A DNA stretch of 64,000 nt, taken from assembly GCA_037157565.1 (NCBI GenBank), contig JAZHRO010000046.1, forward strand, positions 16,900,501-16,964,500, in the 5' to 3' direction. The notes beneath the pieces are model-generated. The model had not been told where the DNA came from. It did no database searches and was given only the letters and a program-made list of their open reading frames with translations. This DNA is from Thalassia testudinum (Eukaryota; Streptophyta; Magnoliopsida; Alismatales; Hydrocharitaceae). A program made the translations under genes and the position numbers. Shown here piece after piece: positions 55,177-64,000 of this stretch. How positions within the stretch are numbered: the stretch's first letter is position 1; the number at the start of each line of letters is the position of its first letter.

Positions 55177-56326
55177 AGCACGGCTTTGCATTTGTCACTT
55201 TTCTCTTGCTTGAAGTGGATCTCATCCCCTTCTATCTTTTTATTTCGTGTGTGTAGGCATTGCAGGGAGAAAGCAGGATTCTGAGAAGATTGCAATATCT
55301 TGTCTTCCTGCAGATTTTCAGGTTGGTTCCCATTTCTAGTCATATAATTCGCTAAAAACTACCAACAACACACTAAACTTGTCTTTCAAAACTTTAAACA
55401 ACTTAATTAAGTGGAGTGGTGCAACTTAAAACTCATTGTTTTCTTGTTTGCACCATTAAACATCACTCCACCTCAAGTGTTGGTGTTCTATTTTTTCAGG
55501 TCCAAACTTCTGTCCAAAATTGAAAAATCAATTTCGAACACCACAGGTCTCCTAAAATCTTGAAATTTCACATATAGATTATAAATTAGGTTAGGAATAT
55601 CTATTCTAAATTTCAGATCAATTGATTTTGTATTTAATTTTTAAAAATTCATGGACTACAAGGGGATCACACCCTTTATTCTTCCTATTTTGCTACTATT
55701 CAAAAATTTTTAGATTTTTTATACTTAGCCAATTTTTATGAAATTTAACTTTCTGGAATCCTTGCGAAATTCTACACATCACATAAATTCATAAAAAGTT
55801 TTGGAGGTTAGTGGTGTTATAGAAAGTCCAAAATACTCATAGGTATCATTTCTGGACTTTGACACCAGCACAAATAAAAATTCAAAACAAATATCAAACA
55901 AATTCTTAAAATCTCAAAAAAATCTTTTCTAGAATCCTTATTTGATTTTATTCAAATTAGTTGTGTTGTTTGACTTGTTTGGACCACTACTTAATACAGA
56001 AAACCTAAAAATAATTCATTACTAGTAATTTTCTATCTTATGGACAATTGGATTAGAGTTTCTTTCTTTCTTTTTAGAGAACCACATTAAAGGAAATTAA
56101 CCATCAACAATACAACTTATTTTTCCTTTGATTGTGGATTTTCAAACTTGTTTGAAAATTTAAAAAGAGACCCTAAAACACATTGAATTAAATCAAATCC
56201 TAAAAGACGAAAATACATAAAATTGTTGACATCTTGCTTTTCATTGGAACCACTTTCCAATTCTTTCACACACACAAAAAAAAATTGAAATAATAGAGCA
56301 ATAACTGATAACACTGCATCTCGGGG
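55177..56326 (+). other. Element G leader, interrupted by H, no gene seen
   Basis: 1.15 kb of AT-rich, stop-dense sequence after the primer site, with no gag homology before H begins. The last bases (ATAACACTGCATCTCGGGG) resemble those before the second H LTR (ATAACACTACACAAGGGGG at 61943-61961), so part of this end may be H-type internal sequence rather than G. Confidence 0.5.
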
Positions 56327-57190
56327 TGATAACTTCGTTAAATGGGGTTTATCTTAAGAACAAAATGCATAGATAACACATCATAAATAGGAATGGGAGC
56401 ATTGCATGCATTACACATTAAGATTGCTTATAGAACAATATTAATGGCCATTTGTATGAGCACTTGTCAAAACAGGCCTCAGATGAGCAATCGGACCGCA
56501 CAAATGGATCCCGAGAGACGAACGAAATCCAACAGACTCGAAATCGGCCAAATCCGACATCCGGAGCTCCCGCAATGGGCCCAAGAAGTTCTGACTGTTG
56601 ATCTGATGATCAACGGCCCACGGTGCGCCATGTGGCGCCCGCTCGCTGCACCCGCACGCCTCGCCCAGCCCCCTCCATCAACCACAGAATGATCTGAGCC
56701 GTCCGATCTTTGATCGGATGGCTGAGAACACTGCACCATCACCTGTGCCATCACTACACTCCTCGCCCGAGCAGATCACGACCATCGGATCTCCATCCAA
56801 AGGTCGGTAGCAACCGAGCACCGACGCGCAACCGCAACCATCCACGTAGGGCAACGCAACGATTGAAGCGCTCACCTGCGCTAACGCGAATCAGGTTCAA
56901 ATCGCGCTGCATTGAAATGTAGAGGCGAAGGTGTGAGCGGGTGAAATTGGACCGCCCGATCAGCAGCGGATGGGTGTGATTGCGAGACGTGGCACCCGCA
57001 GATGCACCTTGACCAGACGCGTGTGATGATGCGGTGGCGAGGGCACGATCTAGGTGTGCACCCCGCACGAAATCTCAGCCGACTGATCTTCGATCAGACT
57101 GCTTACGACGCACGCACGCGGATCAGGTGTGAAGAAGCACAGCCGCATGCGAGTGACCGGTGGGCTAGGTCTTCACCGACATTTTGGGAA

Positions 57191-57225
57191 GGGTTTTAGC
57201 AACGTCCCGGACGTCGCTAAAACCC
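57191..57225 (+). promoter_or_regulatory. 35 bp palindrome just upstream of the H TATA box
   Basis: Arms of 17 bases (GGGTTTTAGCAACGTCC and GGACGTCGCTAAAACCC) around a single C, with one mismatch. The second LTR has a decayed version near 62744-62778, changed mainly by C-to-T and G-to-A. Confidence 0.7.
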
Positions 57226-57252
57226 CTTCTTCATTTGGAAAGCCCTTCTTCC

Positions 57253-57260
57253 TATTTAAA
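57253..57260 (+). promoter_or_regulatory. TATA box of the first H LTR
   Basis: TATTTAAA followed by CCCCTTCC; repeated at 62806-62813 in the second LTR. Confidence 0.65.
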
Positions 57261-57780
57261 CCCCTTCCAACCACCCATGCGGAGCATTCACTCCACTTGC
57301 AAGTGTTCTATCTCCCTCCTAGCTACCTTTAAGCCCTTTTGTAATCACCGGAGACGATGAGCCACCGACGAAGCCTTCTCCACCACCGTGGCTGCCTCGC
57401 CGTCCCCTCTCTCTCTCTTTCCTTCTTTTAAGCTTTATTTTACTTATGTTCAAGCATTCTAGTGTTGTAATTATGAACTAAAGTTGCATGTTAAATGAAG
57501 TTATTTTCTATTCAATTGCCTGCTCTATTTTATGTTTGAATTGCATGCTGTGAATGAAGACATTCTAACCCTATTCTCTCTCTCTTGCTTTTCACCCGCA
57601 CCTTTTCGCAAGCAAAACCCCACGATTTTCGTGATAATAAGTGACAAGAAGAATCCAATTTTCACGCCTCCTTAAGATCGACACTCGGACTCACATCCGT
57701 TTCTTTATTTTAAAATCGACGTCGCAAGCGCAAGCTATAACGACTATTCAAAACACACGCGTCACGCGCACGTCAGTTTT

Positions 57781-57798
57781 TGGCACCATTGCCGGGGA
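57781..57798 (+). promoter_or_regulatory. Primer-binding site of element H, first copy
   Basis: TGGCACCATTGCCGGGGA, two differences from the tRNA-Asp complement, six bases after the LTR end. Confidence 0.85.
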
Positions 57799-58899
57799 GG
57801 CAACGGATTTATTTTGTCACTTCCATTTTACATCCATGCTCACATCGTCTAATGCCTTGTCTCCTTCTACTTGATGGTTGTAGGAATTCGACGCTTGGAC
57901 GACGAAGCAGCGCAACTCATGACGGTAACGAGGGAGTAAGCGCAACAAGGACCGGTCGTGAGTATTTCTTCACTCATGGTTGCTTGCTTGCTTAAAAATC
58001 TAAAAAAATTGTAAAACTGAAACAAAATTGGTGTGGTGTATGATTGCCTGACCCACATCCTTAACACATCACCCAACAAAAAAAATACACTCTAACATTC
58101 TGAATAAATTCTTGGAGTGTTCTTTTCTCTTTTTGAGTGGTGTTTGCGAAGCCACCTTGGATTGACTTGGGCTGCACCACTCAACCCTAAAATCAACTCA
58201 TCCAATAGAACCTGTATGATCACTAGGATGAGTACATTAGGGTCTTAGAGCCTCTACACAACAAAAGGAAATCTACTTTCACCAAATTGTATGCAAAACT
58301 TGACATGCCCACTGAAACTTGTCTGAAAATATTAAGAAACGTCAATCCTAAAAGACACTAAAGTAAGGATAAAACATTAAAAGACACCACATCTAAAAAA
58401 ATCCTTGCTTGAAAATCATGTTTTGATAGGAGCACACACACTAAAAGTGGAAAACTAAGAGGCACTACCCCAATCAACTCCTCATCACATAACCCTAGCA
58501 CAAGCACTATCCTAGCCTTTTAAAATAGAGTAGACGTGCCCTAGGCAGGACTGGGTTAAGTCTCGAGAGGCGAGGTTTTGTTCGCTGGGCACTTGGCTTT
58601 CATTCCCTTAGTAGAATTTGGTGATTAGGCTACGGGGCAATGTCAAACGACCGCGGTTGTGGGATCTATGGAACCGGCGGCGCAAGCCAAAGGAAGAACC
58701 TTCCCTGCAATCCCCTCGTAATCAACCTGGCCATATTAGCTTTGGGAAGGGGAGTCCAGTGCTTACAGACTTAATCACCCTTTTGGAGATTTCTAGGTCT
58801 CTAAGGAATACACCATAAGGACTAGGCTTGTTTGCTTGATTGAACACACACTTCTCGCATCTGTTGCTCTTCTCATCCCCTCTTATTCTTCTCTAGTGT
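57799..58899 (+). other. Element H leader, no gene seen
   Basis: 1.1 kb between primer site and gag. Its first 650 bp recur after the second LTR. A short frame at 58618-58818 is not recognisable. Confidence 0.6.
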
Positions 58900-59955
58900 A
58901 TGCACGAGAGACGCTCACTGCATCCCGAGTTGTTTGTTTTGGGACGGGAATCCAGGCGACTTGATTCTGCTAGAAACATGGCTGAACCTAGGGTAGATGA
59001 GGTTGAGGACCAACCCCCACCAAACACAATGGCCATCATCCAAGCCCAAATTAACGCAAACCACCGGCTTCAACAACAATAGATCCACACTTTCATGCAA
59101 GCCACACACCGGTTATAGAACCCACAAGGGCAACCACCACTTGATCTACCACCATTCTAGGATCAACCGAGGCCCCTCCATGATTTCTACAATCCTTCCG
59201 CTATTAGAGTCGAGCCACACCTTAGGATCCCCGAAGGGGGAGATGATTTTGAGCTAAAACCAAATGTTTTGAGTCTGATTCAGAGCCACTTCCATGGAAG
59301 CTCAAATGAGGACCCCTTCCAGCACCTAGAGGATCTTGACCGGATAGTCCGAACTGTGAAACCTAGGAACATTAGCCTTGACATTGTTTTGATTAAGATT
59401 TTCCCCTTCTCGTTGAGAGACAAGGCTTCTCACTAGCTTGGAACCCTAGGTAGACCCATCACCACTTGGGAAGAACTGAGGCATGCATTCTTGAAGAAAT
59501 TCTTCCCCATAGGAAAAACCAATGCCCTCAGAAGAGCCATTACTACCTTTACACTCCAGGGTGGGGAACAATTCCATGAGGCGTGGGAGAGATTTAATGA
59601 ACTCTTGAGGAAATGCCCACACCATGAAGTACCAAGGTGGCAATTGGCCCAGATTTTCTACCACGGTCTAGACAGCAACCTACGAAACTTTGTCGATGCC
59701 TCATGCGGGGGGAATTTTCTGAACAAAGATGAGGAGAGCGCATTTGAACTCTTTGAATCTATGAGCAAAAATTCGTTCAACAATGCCTCCATGACCCAAT
59801 TTAACCGATCCAATCATCCCCGTGGTGGGATTTATGAGGTACAAGCAAATTCTGGAATGGTTGACATGGACATCATTGCCAAGAAACTATATCGAGTGGA
59901 ATTGGTGGATAAAAAGATTGATGAGCTACTGAACCAGACCAAGAACCCATTATAG
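58900..59955 (+). pseudogene. Element H gag
   Basis: One frame throughout, opening at an ATG at 58900 or more plausibly 58978 (MAEPRVDEVEDQPPPNT). Capsid motifs: FYNPSAIRVEPHLRIPEGG, DFELKPNVLSLIQSHFHG, EDPFQHLEDLDRI, FPFSLRDKASH, AFLKKFFPIGKTNALRRAI, EAWERFNELLRKCPHHEVPR, FVDASCGGNF and ELFESMSKNSFNNAS. Stops near 59080, 59116, 59158 and 59434 interrupt it; at least two look like Gln-to-stop or Trp-to-stop transitions. From 59491 it is open for 154 codons. Pieces after 59955 continue the Pro/Gln-rich part. Confidence 0.85.
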
Positions 59956-61073
59956 ACCTTCTCCCTAGCAAAGGGAGCTCACAATGTTGACCTGGTCCAG
60001 CCCTTAAGCCAATTAAACCTGGAACAACCCCTGACCACGTTCCAGGGAGGGACCTTTGCTCCCTTAGCCCTTAATTACTCTCTTCCCTCCCCATCAACAA
60101 CTGCTATCCTTGAAGATGTACAAGCTGTCCAAGGTTATGCTAAACCTGACCCTTTCTCTAACACTTACAACACTGGCTGGCATAATCACCCCAACTTTGG
60201 TTGGACAAACCAGAAACCACCTCAATTCCAGAACTAGCCCAGGCCAAACCAGCAGCCAAACTTGCCCCCTAGCAGTAAGGACCACCAGTTAGACCCCCAT
60301 ACAATCAGAACAGGGTGGCCTCTCCCCTGCAGAACCAAATGGACACCCTGATAAAGATGATGGCTGAAATGAACCATAAACATCAGGAGGAAATGGCCTT
60401 AGTAAAGGGACAGTTAAGCCAACTTTTGGACTGTAAACAACAAGGATCCCTACCTTCCCAGCCACAACCAAACCTGCGAAACGTGTTTAACAGAGGCCCC
60501 AATTCGCAAGGGTTCTAGGGCAATCCTGGGCAGGCTCACATGGTTCAGCTAGCCCCACAAACACCCCCTGGGTTTGGTGCTTCTTCGTCCTCGTCTTCTC
60601 AAGGATCAACCCATGGTCCCAATGCCTCTACGAATGCGGTAACCTTGAGAAGCGGCACCAATACTCAGGATCCCAAATGGCTGACTCTCCCCGAGACTTC
60701 ACCAGCTGAAACACCCGACTCAGAAAAGGCACTGGAAAAACCCAAGGACCCCAAAATAGACCCTATCTATGTTCAGACACCTTACCCTGAGGCCTTGGAG
60801 ACAATCAAGAGGAAGAAAAGTGTTGTAAAAACTGAGGAGCTTTTGGAGATCTTTAAGCAAGTTCAGATTAATATTCCGCTCCTTAAAGCCGTTAAGCACA
60901 TCTCGGCTTACGCCAAGTTTTTAAAGGATGCCCGTACACCCAAACGTAAACCAAGACCTCAAGCACCTAGGAAGGTTGTGCTCTCCGAGCAAGCAAGTTC
61001 CGTAATATCAAGCAACCTTCCGCTCAAGCGAACTGACCCAGGAGCACCCCTGATAGCAATATCGGGGACATGA
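59956..61073 (+). pseudogene. Element H gag C-terminus and gag-protease linker
   Basis: Reads NPFSNTYN-type and NHPNFGWTNQ segments (60100-60240), a stop near 60236 and a frame change, then MDTLIKMMAEMNHKHQEEM (a likely helical segment, 60340-60400), a stop near 60517, a Ser-rich stretch, the conserved AVTLRSGT near 60635 and TEELLEIFKQVQINIPLLKA and AKFLKDARTPK (60830-60945). No CCHC knuckle was found. It ends in an ATGA overlap with the protease frame at 61070. Confidence 0.8.
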
Positions 61074-61726
61074 CATTTGATAGAGTGCTCCTGGACTTAG
61101 GAGCTTCTATCAATCTGATTCCAACAACCCTGTACCACCAATTTGGTTTCGGAGAGTTGACACCCACACCTGTCACCATCCAGCTGGCTGATAGATCTAT
61201 GAAGACCCCGAAGGGGGTTGTCAAGGGCATGATTGTGCGGGTCAAGGACTTCTATTTTCCGGTCGACTTCTTGGTGCTCGACATGGAAGTCCCTAAAAAA
61301 CTACAAAACGCACCCATAATCTTAGGTAGACCTTTCTTAGCTATAGCTAAGGCAAACATCGATTGTGACACGGGATGTATGGAAATCGCCTTCGGAGACA
61401 AAAAAATGCAGTTGGATATCTTCCGGGCGACAAAGTCTTTTGATTGTGATTTTGTTGAGGAACATGATCCCATGGAACCTTTGGTCGACGAATGCCTTAC
61501 CCTTAGTTCTGTCTTAGACCACCAATCCTGTAATGACTGTTCTGACCTGTCACCATCACTGCCCATGGACCTCTGTAGGACTGATTACGATCAAACAACA
61601 CCAGTTGAGGAGATTGATGTCGATCAACTCCCGCCATTCCCTTTCCCGTCGACTGTTGTTCCACCCGCACCCGAACTAAGCCACTACCTGAGAATCTCAA
61701 GTATGTCTTCCTGGGACCTGACCTGA
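61070..61726 (+). pseudogene. Element H aspartic protease
   Basis: Open for 218 codons. Active site DLGASINLIP from 61094, then LYHQFGFGELTPTPVTIQLAD, RSMKTPKGV, GMIVRVKDFYFPVDFLVLDM, ILGRPFLAIAKANIDCDTG and FGDKKMQLDIF, followed by an acidic Pro-rich spacer. This is the best-preserved protease in the window. The frame is offset from the linker by a lost base at the ATGA junction. It would cleave gag-pol. Confidence 0.87.
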
Positions 61727-61945
61727 CTTTCCCTGTGATTATTAACTCTCATCTAACCAAGGATCAGGAACTCAGGTTGACCACGACCCTTTCAGAACAT
61801 CAGGCCGCCATTGGATGAACCATTTCAGACTTGAGAGGAATTAGCCCCGCCTATTTCACTCATAAGATTTACCTGGAAGACGGGGCACGACACTCCCGCC
61901 AGATGTAGAGACGGTTAAACCCAAATATGCGGGAGGTCGTTCATA
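61690..61945 (+). pseudogene. Element H reverse transcriptase, N-terminal stub
   Basis: Shifted frame reading LKYVFLGPDLTFPVIINSHLT, then EHQAAIG, a TGA, ISDLRGISPAYFTHKIYLE, a TAG near 61906 and RRLNPNMREVV, where pol homology ends abruptly at about 61940. Palm and finger motifs and FMDD are all missing. About 17 bases later the second LTR begins. Confidence 0.75.
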
Positions 61946-61961
61946 ACACTACACAAGGGGG

Positions 61962-63352
61962 TGATAATTATGTTGAATATGGCCCATCTTAAGAATAAAA
62001 GGCACAACATAAGTAGAATGGGAGAATTGCATGCATCATGTACCAAGATTATTTATAAAACTGTATTAATGACCATTTATGTAAGCATTTGTCAAAGCAG
62101 GCCTCAGATGAGCAATTGGACTGCACGGATGGATTCAGAACGACGAATGGAGTCCAACGGACTAAAGATCGGACAAATCCGACATCCGGAGCTCCTACAA
62201 TGGGCCCAAGAAGTTCTGACCATTGATCTGGAAATCAACGGCCCACATTGCGCCACGTCACCCCCGCTCCACCGCACGCCGCCACTTCACCCAGCCGAGA
62301 TCAGATCCCAACCGTTGATCTTCGATCCAACGGCCGAGATTCGCGCGCCCACCTGCAGTCGCCACGACAAGGCGTGGGCGTAGCGCAATGATGAGCGCAC
62401 ACGCCCGCACGCACGCAACGCGGGTTCGAACCAGGCGGAGCGTGAAATTGAAGACGGAGGTTGCGCGGGGCCAAATTGGGCCGCCCAATCAGCAGCGGGC
62501 TGCCGAGATTTCGCCATGCGGCATAGCCACGGCTCACAGGCGCCCACGCGCTCGCGCACGTCGGGCGATGACGCCCGCACACACGCGCGCCCGAGGCGCA
62601 ATCCAAGCGCAGTCGACAAGAGATCTCAGCCATCCGATCTTCGATCGGACAGCTCTCACGCAGCGGCTGCAGATCGCACAAGAAGAAGAAATAGAGCGGG
62701 CGACAGACCGACGGCTAGAGGGCTTCACCAACGCTTTTGGGAGTGGTTTTAGCGACGCTCTGGATGTCACTAAAGCCCCTTCTTCTTTTCGGAAGCCCTT
62801 AGCCCTATTTAAACCCCCTCCAACCAATCATTCAAGGCATTCACTTCCTTTGCAACTACTCCACCCCTCTCTTACCTAGCTTTAGGCCCTCTTGTAATCA
62901 CCGGAGACGACGAGCCGCCGACAGAGCCTCCTCCACCGCCGTGGCTGCCTCGTCGCTCTCCATCCTCTCTCTCTCTCTATCTCTTTTAAGCTTTCCATTA
63001 CTTTTGTTTGAAGCATGTATTTAATGTTGTAAGCTATGAACTAAAAGTGCATGATTAATGAAGTTATTTTCTTTTCAGTTGTCACTTTAATTTCTACTTA
63101 AGTTGCATGATCAAACAAGGAACGCTCTAACCCTAATCTCTCTGTCTCTCTATCTCTCTCTCGCTTTTCAAAACCGCATCTTTCGCAAGCAAAACTCCGC
63201 GCTTTCCGTGATAACAAGTGATAAGCAAAATTCGATTTTCATGCAACCCTGAGACCGACACTCGGACTCACCTCCATTTACTTATTTTAAAATTGGTGTT
63301 GCAAGTGCGACTATAACGACACTTCTTAACACACAAGCACGACCGCACATCA
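61962..63352 (+). repeat. Element H LTR, second copy
   Basis: 1391 bp from TGATAATTATG to CACATCA, collinear with the first copy. It is preceded by ACACAAGGGGG, a plausible polypurine tract, and followed by a primer site rather than flanking DNA, so it serves as the 5' LTR of whatever lies to the right. TATTTAAA is at 62806. Confidence 0.82.
62806..62813 (+). promoter_or_regulatory. TATA box of the second H LTR
   Basis: TATTTAAA followed by CCCCCTCC, equivalent to 57253-57260. Confidence 0.65.
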
Positions 63353-63357
63353 GTTTT

Positions 63358-63375
63358 TGGCGCCGTTGCAGGGGA
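63358..63375 (+). promoter_or_regulatory. Primer-binding site of element H, second copy
   Basis: TGGCGCCGTTGCAGGGGA, one mismatch to the tRNA-Asp complement, five bases after the LTR end. Confidence 0.85.
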
Positions 63376-64000
63376 GGCAACGGATTTGTTTTATCACCTC
63401 CATTCCACATTCATCCTCACATCGTCTAATGCCCTATTTTCCTTTTTACTTGATGGTTGCAGGAATTCGACGCGTGGACAGTGAAGCAACTCATCCCACG
63501 ACGGTAGCGAGGGAGTAGGTGCTATGAGGACCGATAATGAGTAATCTTTCTCTCATGATTGTTTGCTTGCATGAAAAAACTAAAAAAATTGTAAAAATTG
63601 AAAAAAATTGGCGTGGTTATGATTGCTTGACCCATATCCTTAACACATCACCCCACAAAAAAAATGTACACTCTAACATTCTGAATAAATTCTTGGAATG
63701 TTCTTTTCTTTTTCTTGAGTGGTGTTTGCAAAGCCACCGTGAGTTGACCTGGGTCGCACCACTCAACCCTAAAACTGACTCATCTAATAGAAGCTGCATG
63801 ATCATTAGGATGAGTACATTAGGGTTTTAGAGCCTCTACAGAATAAAAGGAAATCTACTTTCACCAAGTTGTGTGCAGAACTTAACGTGTCCACTGAAAC
63901 TTGTTTGAAAACATTAAGACACGTCAACCCTAAAAACTACTAAAGTAAGGATGAAACACTAAAAGATACCACATCTTAAAAAAAAAAATCCTTGCTTGAA
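63376..64000 (+). other. Second element H leader, cut by the window end
   Basis: Collinear with 57799-58450 (GAATTCGACGCNTGGAC, TTAACACATCACCC, TTGAGTGGTGTTTGC). No gene before the window ends. Confidence 0.75.

Larger units (their letters stand above)
56327..57775 (+). repeat. Element H LTR, first copy
   Basis: 1449 bp from TGATAACTTCG to CACGTCA. GC-rich middle part, a 35 bp near-perfect palindrome at 57191-57225 and TATTTAAA at 57253. The second copy is at 61962-63352. Confidence 0.82.
56327..64000 (+). mobile_element. Element H: gag-protease element in an LTR-internal-LTR-internal array
   Basis: LTR 56327-57775, primer site, leader, gag, protease and the first part of RT up to about 61945, then a second LTR 61962-63352 followed at once by another primer site and leader that run off the window. 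The two leaders (57776-58450 and 63353-64000) are closely similar. No 5 bp duplication could be verified. Either the right-hand copy inserted into or recombined with the left one, or this is a tandem produced by unequal exchange. Confidence 0.8.

Overview
This 64 kb window is plant nuclear DNA made entirely, as far as I can read it, of nested LTR retrotransposons. I see no host gene, rRNA, tRNA gene, CRISPR array or DNA transposon. The organism is most likely a flowering plant with a large, repeat-rich genome. The order gag-protease-reverse transcriptase-RNase H-integrase and primer-binding sites matching the 3' end of plant tRNA-Asp (TGGCGCCGTTGCCGGGGA) point to the Athila side of the Ty3/gypsy superfamily. 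The species cannot be named from this sequence.

Layout (my labels A-H). The oldest layer is element C on the minus strand. Its pieces are 1-3296 (3' LTR edge, tail, protease C-terminus), 38225-38244 (protease active site), 40002-40707 (gag-protease linker) and 51792-52543 (gag). Into C, all in plus orientation, went: B (3297-38224), an element with unusually long LTRs of about 5.1 kb; D (38245-40001), a solo LTR; E (40708-51791), a full-length 11.1 kb gag-pol element; and G (from 52544), whose 3' part lies beyond the window or is hidden by H. B was then hit twice: A (5673-14413) sits in its 5' LTR and F (18921-25805) in its gag. G internal DNA is interrupted by H (56327 to the window end), which has an LTR-internal-LTR-internal arrangement. 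Target-site duplications support the joins: TTAGG for E, TATGG for D, TGCGC/TGTGC for B, CTTAA/CTTAG for A. The C reading frame resumes across the B, D and E insertions.

Coding state. Nothing is intact. B and E keep readable protease, RT (FMDD), RNase H and integrase in frames broken by stops and shifts. F and H carry gag and protease but lack most of pol. A has no recognisable gag or pol; it encodes an unrelated acidic ORF set and shares its leader with E, so it looks like a non-autonomous partner. No env-like ORF was found; the 1.2-1.9 kb tails after pol are non-coding.

Most interesting signals: hairpins at the 5' terminus of most LTRs, with one compensatory base-pair change between families; a second polypurine-tract-like motif about 1.3 kb upstream of the real one in A, B, C and E; a tRNA-Asp primer site swallowed by the B LTR; a 111 bp direct repeat around F instead of a 5 bp duplication; two independent insertions 10 bp apart in the protease active-site codons of C; and an AGCT-saturated block plus repeated TTGGCGCCAA palindromes in the G LTR. 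All similarity statements are by-eye comparisons within this window.
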